A DNA stretch of 64,000 nt, taken from Campylobacter sp. MIT 99-7217. Lineage in GTDB: Bacteria > Campylobacterota > Campylobacteria > Campylobacterales > Campylobacteraceae. A program made the position numbers and the translations under genes. Location of the stretch: the NCBI RefSeq assembly GCF_006864365.1, contig NZ_QHLJ01000003.1:124001-188000 (forward strand). The letters are read 5' to 3'. The notes below the pieces were generated by a model that saw nothing but the letters and a program-made list of their open reading frames with translations, made no database searches and was not told the origin of the DNA. Shown piece after piece: positions 34,669-44,962 of this stretch. How positions within the stretch are numbered: the first letter of the stretch is position 1; the number at the start of each line of letters is the position of its first letter.

Positions 34669-35451
34669 TTAAAGCTTTAAACCCTCGAGCATAAAGTCAT
34701 AAATTCGCTTTTCTTTACTCTGTGGAAAAAAAAGATAAAAAGCAAAGATTCCTTGCCAAAGAAGCATAGTTAAGCCATCTTTATAAGGAAGATTTTTTTC
34801 TTTGCAAAGCGATATAAAAGGTGTTTGCTTGCCATAAATCACCTCAAAAGCATATTTTGCCTTAGAAAGAAGTTCATCTAAAAGTTCCCTCTCACAAGGC
34901 ATTTGCTCATCTTTTAAACCAGCAGAAGTGGTATTAATCACTAGATCAAAATCCTTTTTTTGTAAGTTTTTATAAGTAAAGCACTCATAAATAGTAAAAT
35001 CTTTAAATCTTTTCTCACTTCTATTTGCTATACTTACTTCTATATTGTTTTTATAAAGTGCATAAGCAAGTGCTTTAGCTGTTCCGCCTGCTCCCAAAAT
35101 CAAAGCTTTTTTAATGTCCTTAAATTCCTCAATAGCTTTCAAAAAGCCTAATCCATCGGTATTGTAAGCATAAATTTTTTGCTCATTGATCACTAAGGTA
35201 TTTGCAGAACCTGTGTTTAAAACAAATTCGTCTTTAAAATCAGCTATTTTAAAAGCTTCTTCTTTATACGGTAGGGTAATGTTTGCTCCACTCAAAGATA
35301 AATCATAAAGTGTTTGTTTTAGCATAGAAGCTTCTTTGAGTTCAAAACGAGAGTAAATGGCATTGAGCTTTAAATTTTGTATGGTATTATTGTGCATTCT
35401 AGGGCTTTTAGAATGCACAATGGGAGAGCCAATAACAGCAAAAAATTTCAT
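34669..35451 (-). CDS. aroE: shikimate dehydrogenase
   Basis: NADPH-dependent reduction of 3-dehydroshikimate in the aromatic amino acid pathway. The 260-residue protein opens with FAVIGSPIVHSKSPRMHN (shikimate site), has LPYKEEA with the catalytic Lys, NTDGLGFL, and the NADP loop LGAGGTAKALAYAL. The start overlaps the SPOR gene stop by 4 bases. Last gene of a minus-strand run and convergent with the O-acetylation operon, only 5 bases away. Confidence 0.95.
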   Translation of the reverse strand: MKFFAVIGSPIVHSKSPRMHNNTIQNLKLNAIYSRFELKEASMLKQTLYDLSLSGANITLPYKEEAFKIADFKDEFVLNTGSANTLVINEQKIYAYNTDGLGFLKAIEEFKDIKKALILGAGGTAKALAYALYKNNIEVSIANRSEKRFKDFTIYECFTYKNLQKKDFDLVINTTSAGLKDEQMPCERELLDELLSKAKYAFEVIYGKQTPFISLCKEKNLPYKDGLTMLLWQGIFAFYLFFPQSKEKRIYDFMLEGLKL

Positions 35452-36311
35452 TTTATCCTATAAACAAAAGCATCTTCTCTTATGTTTTTACGAACTTTTT
35501 CCATTTCCGCATTTATAGTATCATTACTAAAAGGTCCTACTAAAACCCTAGTAACTTCCTTGCCATTGACCTCCGTTTTATAGAGCTTTATTTCATAGCC
35601 ATTTTCCTTGATAGCTGTCAATTCTTTAGACTTAGGATCAAATTTGCTTACAGAGAAAATTTGAATATAAGTTCCTGATTTTAAACCATCTTTTTGAGTA
35701 TCTACATTTTTAAACAAATCCTTAGGATCTGAATTTTTTGCGCTTGCTGTTTGAGTTTGTTTTGACTCTGGTTTTGTAGTCGTTTTTTTAGTCTCTGTTG
35801 TAGCTGGCTTTGGATTTTCTTTATTTGTTGTTTTGGCAGGCTTTTTGTCTTCAACAACAACACTAGGCTCTTTTCTGCTAGGAGTTTGACTTTGAGGTTT
35901 AGTTGCCTCAACTATAGTTGGTTCTGGTACCGGAGGAGTTTGTGGAACAGGAGGCAAAGGCTCTGGGTCAGTTTGCATAGCTTGAGTGCTTGTATTATCC
36001 TCACCTTGCATTTGTCTTCTTAGCATTTCAAATTGATCAATCTCGCTTGAATTTGAATTTGTATCCACAAGAGGAAGATTATTAAAAGCGTTAGGATTTT
36101 CTGCATTAGTTGATATATCAACATCAGGCGGTGTCAAAGCCTCCTCAATTTTTTCTTCACTCTCGCCACCATTAATAAGTTTCATTACAATCATCACAAC
36201 TAAAAAAAGAATAACTAAAGCAATAACTCTTAAAAGTATCTTTTTAATCTTTTCGCTTTTGTTGCTTTTATCTAAAATAAGATCATCAAAACTCGTCTTC
36301 TTATCGTCCAT
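35448..36311 (-). CDS. SPOR-domain membrane protein
   Basis: A 287-residue single-pass protein. A short cytoplasmic N-terminus is followed by a helix at about residues 26-45 (VIALVILFLVVMIVM), a long Pro/Thr/Lys-rich periplasmic linker (about 85-200), and a C-terminal SPOR domain from about 212 (SGTYIQIFSVSKF, then VTRVLVGPF). SPOR domains bind glycan strands stripped of stem peptides at the septum, so a cell-division or cell-wall role is likely. Coupled to aroE; 9 bases after the DUF1882 gene. Confidence 0.85.
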   Translation of the reverse strand: MDDKKTSFDDLILDKSNKSEKIKKILLRVIALVILFLVVMIVMKLINGGESEEKIEEALTPPDVDISTNAENPNAFNNLPLVDTNSNSSEIDQFEMLRRQMQGEDNTSTQAMQTDPEPLPPVPQTPPVPEPTIVEATKPQSQTPSRKEPSVVVEDKKPAKTTNKENPKPATTETKKTTTKPESKQTQTASAKNSDPKDLFKNVDTQKDGLKSGTYIQIFSVSKFDPKSKELTAIKENGYEIKLYKTEVNGKEVTRVLVGPFSNDTINAEMEKVRKNIREDAFVYRIK

Positions 36312-36320
36312 TTTATTCTC

Positions 36321-36866
36321 CTACATATGTTTTGACCAAGAGCTACCGCGCTCTTTTTGATAAACCTCGTAAGGCAAGGCTAAGATATTAAATTCCTTTG
36401 GCATATCTATAGTTGGAAAGACTCTCCATTCCTTTGGCATTTTTGCCGCAAACATCATGGAAAGTTTAGAAGCTAGCTGACAACCCTCATTAAAAGTTGT
36501 ATGTCCTTTATGTACATAAAGGTGTAGGTGTCCAGCAGTTTTTGTCTTATAAGCTGTAAAGTTGATAAAGCCTTCTTCACGCAAAATAAGTTGCGCTCTA
36601 TGCCAAAACCTCTCTGCATTAAAACCATTATAATCAAAGACTATATTTTCAACCTTATCATCTTTAGTGATCAAATCATGAGCAACGACTATTTTTTTCT
36701 CAAAATGATCTTTCATGATGTTAGGTGTCAGAGTTTGCTCTACTCTTTCATATTTATCAAAAAAATATCTACCTCTATAGGTAAATTTATTGACAACCTT
36801 GTTTTGTTTTAAAAAATAATGATCACTAATGATCTTAATAAGCGATAAATCTGTACTCGAAATCAA
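36321..36866 (-). CDS. DUF1882-type conserved protein
   Basis: A 181-residue soluble protein without signal or membrane helix. Recognisable stretches are [36 protein letters not shown], and a histidine-rich [13 protein letters not shown]. The set of closely placed histidines could be a metal site or reflect a primase-like fold, but that is speculation. I associate it with DUF1882, confined to Campylobacter and Helicobacter. Overlaps glyA by 4 bases. Confidence 0.7.
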   Translation of the reverse strand: MISSTDLSLIKIISDHYFLKQNKVVNKFTYRGRYFFDKYERVEQTLTPNIMKDHFEKKIVVAHDLITKDDKVENIVFDYNGFNAERFWHRAQLILREEGFINFTAYKTKTAGHLHLYVHKGHTTFNEGCQLASKLSMMFAAKMPKEWRVFPTIDMPKEFNILALPYEVYQKERGSSWSKHM

Positions 36867-38107
36867 AATATAGCCTTTTCATAAATGATAAATTTGCTTG
36901 CAAGTTCTTTTAGTTCTTCTTTTATTCTAGCTTGCAAATTTGTATTACCAATGTCGCTAAGTACATCAGCGATTTTATTCCCTACAAGTTCAAGTTCTTT
37001 TTCCTTAAAACCTCTTGCTGTAAGTGCTGGAGTGCCAAGTCTTAAACCACTTGTTACAAAAGCAGATCTTGTTTCGCCGGGAACTGTGTTTTTATTTGCC
37101 GTGATACCAGCATTACCTAAAGCCAAATCAGCATCTTTTCCGCTAAATTCTCTATCTAAAAAGCTCATCAATACAAGATGATTATCAGTGCCATCACTTA
37201 CAAGCTTAAAACCTCTATTCATCAAGACTTCAGCAAGCTTTTTAGCATTTTTAACGACTTGATTAGCGTAGATTTTCCACTCAGAGCTGAGATTAAATTT
37301 AAAACCCACAGCCTTTGCTGCGATAACATGCATAAGAGGTCCTCCTTGAATGCCCGGAAAAATAGCTGAATTGATCTTTTTAGCTAGCTCCTCATCGTTA
37401 GTCATGATTATGCCACCTCTTGGACCTCTAAGTGTTTTATGTGTGGTTGAACTAACCACATGAGCGTGTGGAAAAGGGCTTGGATGTTCTTTTCCTGCTA
37501 CAAGTCCTGCTATATGAGCTATATCAGCAAAGAGCAAAGCACCGACTTCATCGGCAATCTCTCTAAATTTAGCAAAATCAATAACCCTTGCATAAGCACT
37601 TGCTCCGCATACTATCATCTTAGGACGGACTATCTTGGCAATATCCAAGACCCTATCATAGTTAATCCTTCCATCAAGTTCAACCCCATAAAAAAAGCTT
37701 TCATAAATTTTGCCTGAAGAACTTACCTTAGCTCCATGTGTCAAGTGTCCACCATGACTTAGATCCATGCCTAAAATTTTATCTCCCGGGTTTAAAAGAG
37801 CCATATAAACGCCTTGATTGGCTTGAGAGCCAGAATTTGGCTGAACATTAGCAAAGTTGCAAGCAAAAAGTTCTTTACATCGTTTGATTGCTAAATTTTC
37901 TATCTCATCAACAAATTCACACCCTCCATAATATCTCTTTGCAGGATAACCCTCAGCGTATTTGTTTGTCAACACACAACCCATAGCTTCCATAACTTCA
38001 GGCAGGGTAAAATTTTCACTTGCTATCATCTCAAGATGATCGCTTTGTCTTTGAAGCTCTTTTTGTGTTAAATCATAAATTTCTTTATCAAATTGCTCTA
38101 AGCTCAT
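36863..38107 (-). CDS. glyA: serine hydroxymethyltransferase
   Basis: PLP enzyme that converts serine and THF to glycine and methylene-THF, the main one-carbon source. The 414-residue chain contains [36 protein letters not shown], and the PLP-lysine motif [16 protein letters not shown] near residues 220-235. Complete and of normal length. It overlaps lysS and the DUF1882 gene by 4 bases each, in a tightly coupled operon led by fur. Confidence 0.97.
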   Translation of the reverse strand: MSLEQFDKEIYDLTQKELQRQSDHLEMIASENFTLPEVMEAMGCVLTNKYAEGYPAKRYYGGCEFVDEIENLAIKRCKELFACNFANVQPNSGSQANQGVYMALLNPGDKILGMDLSHGGHLTHGAKVSSSGKIYESFFYGVELDGRINYDRVLDIAKIVRPKMIVCGASAYARVIDFAKFREIADEVGALLFADIAHIAGLVAGKEHPSPFPHAHVVSSTTHKTLRGPRGGIIMTNDEELAKKINSAIFPGIQGGPLMHVIAAKAVGFKFNLSSEWKIYANQVVKNAKKLAEVLMNRGFKLVSDGTDNHLVLMSFLDREFSGKDADLALGNAGITANKNTVPGETRSAFVTSGLRLGTPALTARGFKEKELELVGNKIADVLSDIGNTNLQARIKEELKELASKFIIYEKAIF

Positions 38108-39612
38108 CGCTTCTCCTCCTTGACTTCTGCTTTTAAAGGACGCATAGCAGGAAACAAAATCACATCACGAATGGATTTTTTGCCTGTTAAAAGCATAACA
38201 AGTCTATCTATACCAATACCTTCTCCAGCAGTGGGCGCCATGCCGTAAGCAAGAGCTTGCACAAAATCCTCGTCCATTTCACAAGCTTCATCATCTCCTG
38301 CCTTTTTTGCCTCAATTTGTTTTACAAATCTTTCGTATTGATCAAGAGGATCATTAAGCTCATTAAAACCATTTGCAAATTCCTTTCCTGCAATGAAAAG
38401 TTCAAATCTTTCAGCAAGCTCAGGATTTTCATCGCTACGACGAGAAAGCGGACTGATAGATATAGGAAAATCCACAACAAAGGTAGGATTTACAAGCTTA
38501 TCCTCAACATAATGATCAAAAAGCTCAGCTTGTAAATAACCCAAATCAAGCTTTTCATTTGCTTCAAAACCATCTGTTCTAAGCTTTTGTAAAATTTTTT
38601 CCTTATCTTCGATCAAATTTTCATCTAAATTTCCATATCTTATCAAGGCATTTTTATAGGAAATCCTCTCAAAAGGTTTTGAAAAATCGATGACTTTATC
38701 GTTAAACTCTAGGCTAGTGCCTAAATTTAGCTCTTTTAAAAGTAGAGCAAAAAGCTCTTCAGTAAGATCCATTAAATCTTTATAATTATGATATGCCCAA
38801 TAAAACTCAATGGTTGTAAATTCGGGATTGTGAGTTAGATCCATTCCTTCATTTCTAAAACAACGATTGATCTCAAAAACAGCCTCAAAGCCACCAACTA
38901 TGAGCTTTTTAAGATATAGTTCAGGAGCAATCCTCAAAAATCTTTCAACACCTAAAGCATTATGATATGTTATAAAGGGCTTTGCATTCGCTCCACCTGC
39001 AATAGGGTGCATCATAGGTGTTTCGACCTCTAAAAAGCCTTTATTTTCAAAAAAATGACGGATCAAACTTACAACCTTTGAACGCACAAGAAAATCCTTG
39101 CGAACTTCAGAATTCATGATCATATCTAAATACCTTTTTCGGTATCTTTGTTCTATGTCAGTAAGTCCATGAAATTTCTCAGGCAAGGGCGATACCGACT
39201 TTGTAGCAAGACTAAGCTTGCTAACATGTAAGGAAAACTCCCCTGTTTGCGTTACAAAAGGATAACCCTCAAGCAAGATTATATCTCCAACTTCCAAATT
39301 CTTTTTTACTAAGGCATAATAATCATCGCCTAAAATGTTTTTATTAAAATAAATTTGTATTTTGTCGCTTTCATCTTCTATGTTAGCAAAAACAGATTTA
39401 CCTGCTACGCGTAGAAGTTTGATACGACCAGCTAGGCTAACATTAATGCTTTCATCTTTTTTTTCTTCCGTTTCTAGAATGTAAGAAAAATTATCCTTGA
39501 AATTTTTAATGCTCATTTGTTTGCTCAAAAAATGAGGATAAGGATTATAGCCTGCTTTCTTAAATTCATCAGCCTTAGCTATTTTTTGCTGCTCAAGAGT
39601 GTTTTCAAACAT
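38104..39612 (-). CDS. lysS: lysine--tRNA ligase (class II)
   Basis: Charges tRNA-Lys. The 502-residue protein has an N-terminal OB-fold (about 60-150: [21 protein letters not shown]) and the class II core: motif 1 near [20 protein letters not shown], motif 2 [15 protein letters not shown], and motif 3 [14 protein letters not shown] start it at the ATG at 39612, which overlaps the fur stop as TGATG; the frame extends to 39639 inside fur but that adds nine residues unlike the family. Confidence 0.96.
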   Translation of the reverse strand: MFENTLEQQKIAKADEFKKAGYNPYPHFLSKQMSIKNFKDNFSYILETEEKKDESINVSLAGRIKLLRVAGKSVFANIEDESDKIQIYFNKNILGDDYYALVKKNLEVGDIILLEGYPFVTQTGEFSLHVSKLSLATKSVSPLPEKFHGLTDIEQRYRKRYLDMIMNSEVRKDFLVRSKVVSLIRHFFENKGFLEVETPMMHPIAGGANAKPFITYHNALGVERFLRIAPELYLKKLIVGGFEAVFEINRCFRNEGMDLTHNPEFTTIEFYWAYHNYKDLMDLTEELFALLLKELNLGTSLEFNDKVIDFSKPFERISYKNALIRYGNLDENLIEDKEKILQKLRTDGFEANEKLDLGYLQAELFDHYVEDKLVNPTFVVDFPISISPLSRRSDENPELAERFELFIAGKEFANGFNELNDPLDQYERFVKQIEAKKAGDDEACEMDEDFVQALAYGMAPTAGEGIGIDRLVMLLTGKKSIRDVILFPAMRPLKAEVKEEKR

Positions 39613-40079
39613 CAAAATTTCACTTTGGTTTGATTGCAATCACTACAAACACCATAAAGTTGCATAAGATGTCCTGTAAGTTTAAATTTGTATTCCTTAG
39701 CAATGAGTGCTTGCTGTCTTTCTATGGTTGGGTTTTCAAACTCAACGATCTTACCGCAATTTTTACAAATAAGATGATCGTGGTGTGGCTTATTAGCAAG
39801 CTCGAATTTCTTTCCTGCCGTTCCAAACGATATAGAAGTAGCCATTCCACTCTCTTCAAGTAAATTTAAGGTTCTATAAACTGTGGCTATACCTATATTA
39901 AGCTCGGGTTCTTTTTCCTTAGCTTCCATGTATAAGGCTTCTGGTGTATAGTGTTTATCACTATGATACAAAACCTTAAGTAAAACCTCTCTTTGTCTTG
40001 TATACTTAAGACCACTTTCTTTCAAAATCTTTTTAAATCTATCTAGTAAAACATCGTATTCTATATTTTCGATCACCAT
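39612..40079 (-). CDS. fur: ferric uptake regulator Fur
   Basis: Iron-responsive repressor of uptake genes. The 155-residue protein has the winged helix ([24 protein letters not shown]; then [16 protein letters not shown] as recognition helix), the metal motif [17 protein letters not shown] and a second C-x2-C near the C-terminus (CSDC). The first C-x2-C is CKNC. In Campylobacter fur is usually cotranscribed with lysS and glyA, as here. Candidate targets within the window include the TonB-dependent receptor and ferritin. Confidence 0.96.
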   Translation of the reverse strand: MVIENIEYDVLLDRFKKILKESGLKYTRQREVLLKVLYHSDKHYTPEALYMEAKEKEPELNIGIATVYRTLNLLEESGMATSISFGTAGKKFELANKPHHDHLICKNCGKIVEFENPTIERQQALIAKEYKFKLTGHLMQLYGVCSDCNQTKVKF

Positions 40080-40083
40080 GTTT

Positions 40084-40647
40084 TTATTCTCCTTGAGTTA
40101 AATTTTCTTCTGTATTGTTCGTATCAAAGCTATTTTGAATAACTGAATTCACGCTTGATTTCACAGTAGGATCATTTACGATAAACGCACCTACTTGAGT
40201 AAGAATTGGCAAAGAATAACCTCCTTGTGTGTATTTATGCAAATTTTGATTAAGAAATTCTACCGTGCTAATGTAATAAATCAAAATGGCAAGGATTAAA
40301 AATACCTTTGCACTCCCAAAAATAAACCCGCCCAATCGGTTTAAAAAGCCCAAGCCACTGAGCTTAACGAGTTTAGTTAAGAGGACTCCAAGTATCAAAC
40401 AAAAAACCCAAACAAGAATTAAAACAAGCAAAAAGCCTAGAAATAAAGCTAGGTCTTGATTATCTATCCTATGAAATGTATTTTCTATAAAATCAGCTGC
40501 TTGTTTACTATACTTTGAAGCAAGTATAAATCCTCCCAAAACACCCAAAAGTCCAAAAAATTCCTTAAGCAAACCATTCACTATGCCCTTAAGTCCCAAA
40601 AGGAAAGTAAAACCAAAAACAAAAATATCAAACCAATATAAATTCAT
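40084..40647 (-). CDS. CvpA family membrane protein
   Basis: A 187-residue inner-membrane protein with about four hydrophobic helices (3-25, 28-45, 62-92 and 104-126), preceded by the CvpA opening [25 protein letters not shown]. CvpA homologues are linked to colicin V production and envelope integrity in other bacteria; the role here is not defined. The C-terminus is a polar Asn/Ser/Thr-rich tail. It is 4 bases upstream of fur and may be the first gene of that operon. Confidence 0.85.
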   Translation of the reverse strand: MNLYWFDIFVFGFTFLLGLKGIVNGLLKEFFGLLGVLGGFILASKYSKQAADFIENTFHRIDNQDLALFLGFLLVLILVWVFCLILGVLLTKLVKLSGLGFLNRLGGFIFGSAKVFLILAILIYYISTVEFLNQNLHKYTQGGYSLPILTQVGAFIVNDPTVKSSVNSVIQNSFDTNNTEENLTQGE

Positions 40648-40676
40648 TTTAACTTATCCTCAACAAAGTTACAATT

Positions 40677-40964
40677 TTACTCAATAATTTTTGGAACTAT
40701 AAAAAAATGATCTTGAGCTTTTGGAGCATGCTTTAATACAGATTCTATAATATCTTTTTGCACAGCTTCATCACTACGAAAAGGCGTTCCTCCAGAACTT
40801 GCATTAACCATAACTTCCATATCTTTCAAATCAAGCTCATTTAGCTTTTCTACAAACTGCACGATTTCATTGAGTTGTTCTAGTACTTCACTTTCTTTAT
40901 CCTGAGTAATATGCAACGCACTTAACTTTTCTAACTTGTGAAGTAAATCTTTATCTATTTGCAT
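40677..40964 (-). CDS. gatC: Asp-tRNA(Asn)/Glu-tRNA(Gln) amidotransferase subunit C
   Basis: A 95-residue subunit that stabilises the GatAB amidotransferase, which makes Gln-tRNA and Asn-tRNA by transamidation. Features are IDKDLLHKLEKLSALHI at the start and the C-terminal RSDEAVQKDIIESVLKHAP(K). gatA and gatB are not in this window. Divergent from the YfgM-like gene. Confidence 0.92.
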   Translation of the reverse strand: MQIDKDLLHKLEKLSALHITQDKESEVLEQLNEIVQFVEKLNELDLKDMEVMVNASSGGTPFRSDEAVQKDIIESVLKHAPKAQDHFFIVPKIIE

Positions 40965-41043
40965 GCCAAGCCTTAATTTTTTTATGATTTTTAATTATAA
41001 CATAAAATTATCAAAATTTTAGTTATTTGTAATTTTTTAATGA

Positions 41044-41062
41044 TACAATTACGATTGTAATT
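41044..41062 (+). promoter_or_regulatory. -10 box and small palindrome upstream of the YfgM-like gene
   Basis: TACAAT at 41044-41049 overlaps an inverted repeat AATTAC-GATT-GTAATT at 41047-41062, about 33 bases before the TTG start. The dyad could be a repressor site or an early leader hairpin. Confidence 0.35.
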
Positions 41063-41081
41063 TTACTTAAAAGGATAAAAT

Positions 41082-41651
41082 TTGGCCTTAAAAGAAGATT
41101 TAAACGCTATAAAAAAAGAGTTGAACACCGAAGAGCAATTGATAGAAAACTTCATCAAAGGGGAAAGATTTTTCAAAAAATACAAATATATCTTCTTTGT
41201 ACTCATCGTAGCGCTCATTTGTTATGGTATCTTCTCTTATGTTAGTAATCTTATGCACGAACAAAATATCCAAAAAAGCAATCAAATTTATTCAGAACTC
41301 ATTAAAGATCCAAATAACGAAGGGAATTTACAAGAACTTAAAAAAGTAAATCCAAATTTATATGCCATTTTTATACTTTCACATTCTCAATTTTTTAATG
41401 ATACTGAAGATAAAATCAAAGAAGCTGTACAATTAAAGATCAATCCTCTACTAAAGGATATTTTAGCTCTTTCCTTAAATGAAAATTCTCAGTTTTTAGT
41501 AAGTTACAATAAACTTTTGCAAGCATTTGAGCTACTAAAAGAAGATAAAGTTCAAGAAGCAAATATCATTTTATCTAAAATTCCTCTTGATTCAAGGCTT
41601 AATGAGATAGCCAATAATCTTAGACATTACAAAGGAAATGAAAATAAATGA
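41082..41651 (+). CDS. YfgM-like single-pass membrane protein
   Basis: A 189-residue protein with TTG start (AAAGGA 7 bases upstream). A cytoplasmic charged segment precedes one helix at about 38-56 (YIFFVLIVALICYGIFSYV), then a helical TPR-like periplasmic domain (repeating YAIFILSHSQFF, KDILALSLNEN, FELLKEDKVQEANIILSKI). Layout and the following BamB-like gene match the E. coli yfgM-bamB pair; YfgM works with the Sec translocon and periplasmic chaperones. Homology is inferred from layout only. Overlaps the next gene by 4 bases. Confidence 0.65.
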   Translation: MALKEDLNAIKKELNTEEQLIENFIKGERFFKKYKYIFFVLIVALICYGIFSYVSNLMHEQNIQKSNQIYSELIKDPNNEGNLQELKKVNPNLYAIFILSHSQFFNDTEDKIKEAVQLKINPLLKDILALSLNENSQFLVSYNKLLQAFELLKEDKVQEANIILSKIPLDSRLNEIANNLRHYKGNENK

Positions 41652-42643
41652 TAAAAGCTTTTCTTACACTTTTTTTGTGTCTATTTTTGTGTGCTTGTGG
41701 AACAAAAAGGCAATATTATAAGCCAGAAAAAGTTGTTGGAAAAATTAGCTATGATGAAAGAAATAAATCCAAAATAACAAATACAAATTTAAATTTCGCA
41801 AAACTAAAAAATTCTCAAAGTCTCAGTAAAGAAGGTATAATTGAAAATTTTAAGCTTGAAAAAGGCTATACTCTTTTGAAGATAGAAGATGGAGAATTTG
41901 TTATTGCTGATGATAATGGAAATCTAAAAATAGTCGATGAAAATGCACAAGAGTCTTATTCTCATAAATTTGATGCTGCAGTGCTGGGCGTTGATTTAAG
42001 AGGAGATGACTTAGCCCTGATACTAGCTAACAATACCATAGTAGTAGCAAACAAAAGTTTAGGGATAAAAATGAGCCAAACACTAAGCGAGGCAAATGGA
42101 CAAGATAGCAGAATACCTGCACCTATTTTCTTAGATACTCTTATCGTCTTTGCAAGCTTAGATGGAAGACTTATCTTTGTTGATAGTACAAGCTTAAAAA
42201 TACATAAAGATATTATCGTAAGTAGTGAAAATTTTTTCAATAATATCATTTATCTTAATATCATTAACGATAGACTTATCGCAGCAACGGCAAAAAAAGT
42301 CTTAATCTACACTCCAAACTCTACTTATTCATTTGATGCTGAAATCAAAAATGTTAATGTTCATGAAAACTTTATCTATATCCTTACAAAAGATGGAAAT
42401 ATCATAAAAACAGATTCTAATCTTAAGAAAATTACAGAAAAAAAGCTTAAATTCGCTATTTTTAACAAGAGTCAAATTTATGATAATGCCTTGTATGTAT
42501 TTGAAAAAACGGGTTATTTGATCAAGAGTGATTTAAATTTAGAAAATATGCAAGTTTATCGCTTTAAAAACGCTGTAAATGAAAAATCTTTTATGGGGGA
42601 AGATAAATTTTATTATTCAAATAAAATTTTGAATCTAAAATGA
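41648..42643 (+). CDS. BamB-like beta-propeller lipoprotein
   Basis: A 331-residue lipoprotein (lipobox FLCAC at Cys17). The mature part has repeated beta-strand units of PQQ-propeller type (for example LLKIEDGEFVIADDNGNLKIV, DSTSLKIHKDI, YILTKDGNIIKTDSNL), fitting a WD/PQQ propeller like BamB of the outer-membrane assembly machine. No catalytic motif. Coupled to the YfgM-like gene and overlaps the next small gene by 4 bases. Confidence 0.65.
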   Translation: MIKAFLTLFLCLFLCACGTKRQYYKPEKVVGKISYDERNKSKITNTNLNFAKLKNSQSLSKEGIIENFKLEKGYTLLKIEDGEFVIADDNGNLKIVDENAQESYSHKFDAAVLGVDLRGDDLALILANNTIVVANKSLGIKMSQTLSEANGQDSRIPAPIFLDTLIVFASLDGRLIFVDSTSLKIHKDIIVSSENFFNNIIYLNIINDRLIAATAKKVLIYTPNSTYSFDAEIKNVNVHENFIYILTKDGNIIKTDSNLKKITEKKLKFAIFNKSQIYDNALYVFEKTGYLIKSDLNLENMQVYRFKNAVNEKSFMGEDKFYYSNKILNLK

Positions 42644-42957
42644 AAAATATTTTTGAGGAATACTGCACACGCTTTGCACTAAATTTAGAGCAATTTACTC
42701 AAGTTGATCTAAGTCAATTTACAAAAAAAAGGACTTATCAGTGTGCTTTTGCAAAAGATAAAAACAATCATAATTTTTTTTTGATACTTTGTTTAGCAAA
42801 GTCAAGATTTATAAGCAAAGATGCCTTATTTGTCAGTGATTTAGCTCATCATTTTTATCAACAAGGAGAAAAAATAATATTTTTAGGCTCTGCTCTTTGC
42901 TCTAAGGCAGAAAAACTACTAAAAGAAAAAGGGTTTAAATACTATGCTCTTGTGTGA
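42640..42957 (+). CDS. conserved small protein of unknown function
   Basis: A 105-residue soluble protein. Visible parts are YCTRFALNLEQFTQVDLSQF, a central beta stretch FFLILCLAKSRF and a C-terminal helix-strand KAEKLLKEKGFKYYALV. I do not recognise a family; position between the BamB-like gene and coaX is as I recall in C. jejuni. It overlaps coaX by 14 bases, so the two are coupled. Confidence 0.7.
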   Translation: MKNIFEEYCTRFALNLEQFTQVDLSQFTKKRTYQCAFAKDKNNHNFFLILCLAKSRFISKDALFVSDLAHHFYQQGEKIIFLGSALCSKAEKLLKEKGFKYYALV

Positions 42958-43567
42958 TGTTGGCAATTCAAATGCAACTTTTCTAGATAATCACAAATTC
43001 TTTTCCTTAAGTTTTACCGAATTTGCTGAATTTACAACAGAAAGAAAGGTATTTTATATCAATGTCAATGAAAAACTGAAGACCTTTTTAGCAGAAAAAC
43101 CAAATTTTATTAATCTCGAGCCTTTTTTTAAATTTGATACGATTTATAAAGGCTTAGGAGTTGATAGGATTGCTGCTTGTTATACTATAGAAGATGGTGT
43201 TGTAGTTGATGCTGGTAGTGCTATTACTGTAGATGTTATTTCTAATTTTATTCATTTAGGAGGATTTATTTTACCCGGAATTTTAAGCTATAAAAAAACT
43301 TATGCAAAGATTTCTTCTCGCTTAGACTGCGAGTTTAATACTCAGCTTAGCCTTGATGCCTTTCCTCAGCGTACTGGTGATGCTTTGAGTTATGGAGTGT
43401 TTAAAGGTATTTATCTCTTGATTAAAGATGCAACAAGAAATAAAAAGCTTTATTTTACCGGAGGAGATGGACAATTTTTAGCAAGATTTTTCGATCAAGC
43501 TATTTATGACAAGCTTCTCATTTTTAGAGGTATGAAAAAAGTAATCGAAGAAAATAAACTAAACTAA
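42944..43567 (+). CDS. coaX: type III pantothenate kinase
   Basis: First step of CoA synthesis, phosphorylating pantothenate. The 207-residue ASKHA-fold protein has the phosphate loop LLCDVGNSN at the start, GLGVDRIAACY near 73-83, VVDAGSAITVDV near 89-100 and GGFILPG. It is shorter than Bacillus-type CoaX (about 255) but keeps all motifs, as other Campylobacter CoaX do. Confidence 0.9.
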   Translation: MLLCDVGNSNATFLDNHKFFSLSFTEFAEFTTERKVFYINVNEKLKTFLAEKPNFINLEPFFKFDTIYKGLGVDRIAACYTIEDGVVVDAGSAITVDVISNFIHLGGFILPGILSYKKTYAKISSRLDCEFNTQLSLDAFPQRTGDALSYGVFKGIYLLIKDATRNKKLYFTGGDGQFLARFFDQAIYDKLLIFRGMKKVIEENKLN

Positions 43568-43578
43568 AGGAAAAAACA

Positions 43579-44913
43579 ATGAAAGAATTTGATGTTATTA
43601 TCATAGGTGCAGGGATTTCAGGCTCTGCTTTGTTTTATGAACTTGCTCGTTATACTGATATTAAAAATATTGCCCTGATTGAAAAATATCACGCCCCTGC
43701 AACCTTAAATAGCCAAGCAACAAGTAATTCTCAAACTATCCATTGTGGAGATATAGAAACAAACTATACCCTTGAAAAAGCCTCAAAGGTCAAGGTAAAT
43801 GCCGATATGGTTGTAAAATATGCCTTATCGCAAAATGAAAAATTTATCCATTCTCATCAAAAAATGGTCTTGGCTGTTGGAGATGAAGAATGCGAATATT
43901 TAAAAACAAGATATGAAGAATTTAAAGATCTCTATCCTTATGTAAAATTCTTCGATAAAGAAAAAATCACAGAACTTGAACCTCAGGTAGCACTCAATGA
44001 AAATAAAAATGCCCCTAGAAAAGAAAATATCGTTGCTATGGGAGCTTTAGAGGGGGAAAGTTATACGACGATTGATTTTGGCAAAATGAGTACTTCTTTG
44101 GTTGAAAATGCCAAAAAAGAAGATAAAAATACACTTGCAAGCTTTAATGAAGAAGTTATTTCTATCAATAAAACAAACGATGGTTTTGAAATTTTTACTA
44201 AAAATTTACAAAGCTACCGCGCAAAAGCTGTTGTTGTAAATGCAGGAGCGCATTCGCTTTATCTTGCTCATAAAATGGGTGTTGGACTTGATAAATCTTG
44301 CTGGCCTGTTGCTGGAAGTTTTTATATCACAAAGGAAAAAATTCTTCGCGGTAAGGTCTATACGGTGCAAAATCCAAAACTTCCTTTTGCTGCCTTGCAT
44401 GGCGATCCTGATTTGATGGCTGATATGAATACACGCTTTGGACCTACTGCCTTGGTTATCCCTAAGCTTGAACGCTATCACGGCTTAAAAAGCGTGCCTG
44501 AGTTTTTCGAAGCCTTGAAATTTGATAAAAAAGTAGCTGATGTAACTTTTGCTATGCTGAAAGATAAGACTATTCGCAATTATATTTTCTTTAACTATCT
44601 TTTTGAAATCCCATTTATCAATAAAAAATTGTTTGTAGAAAAGGTTAAGAAAATCGTTCCAAGTCTCAAGGCAAGTGATATTGCATACGCAAAGGGTTTT
44701 GGTGGTGTGCGTCCTCAAGTTATCGATAAAACAGCAGGAGAGCTTTTGCTTGGCGAAGCAAGTATCAATGATATAGAGGGTATTATTTTTAACATGACTC
44801 CAAGTCCAGGGGCAACAAGTTGTCTTGGAAATGCTAAAAAAGATGCTCTAAAACTTTGTGAATATCTTAATGCTAAATTTGATGAAGATAAATTTCAAAA
44901 AGAACTTATGTAG
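43579..44913 (+). CDS. mqo: malate:quinone oxidoreductase (Campylobacter type)
   Basis: FAD-dependent membrane-associated enzyme that oxidises malate to oxaloacetate and reduces menaquinone in the TCA cycle. The 444-residue protein has the FAD fold VIIIGAGISGSALFYELA at the N-terminus and IFNMTPSPGATSCLGNA near the C-terminus, typical of the Mqo/L2HGDH group. Other FAD-dependent 2-hydroxyacid oxidases are related, but its place before pyk fits mqo in C. jejuni. AAAGGA precedes the ATG. Confidence 0.85.
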   Translation: MKEFDVIIIGAGISGSALFYELARYTDIKNIALIEKYHAPATLNSQATSNSQTIHCGDIETNYTLEKASKVKVNADMVVKYALSQNEKFIHSHQKMVLAVGDEECEYLKTRYEEFKDLYPYVKFFDKEKITELEPQVALNENKNAPRKENIVAMGALEGESYTTIDFGKMSTSLVENAKKEDKNTLASFNEEVISINKTNDGFEIFTKNLQSYRAKAVVVNAGAHSLYLAHKMGVGLDKSCWPVAGSFYITKEKILRGKVYTVQNPKLPFAALHGDPDLMADMNTRFGPTALVIPKLERYHGLKSVPEFFEALKFDKKVADVTFAMLKDKTIRNYIFFNYLFEIPFINKKLFVEKVKKIVPSLKASDIAYAKGFGGVRPQVIDKTAGELLLGEASINDIEGIIFNMTPSPGATSCLGNAKKDALKLCEYLNAKFDEDKFQKELM

Positions 44914-44962
44914 TTAAAATGTTTCTAAACTATGTTTTAATAATGAAAATTTTTAAGGAAAA

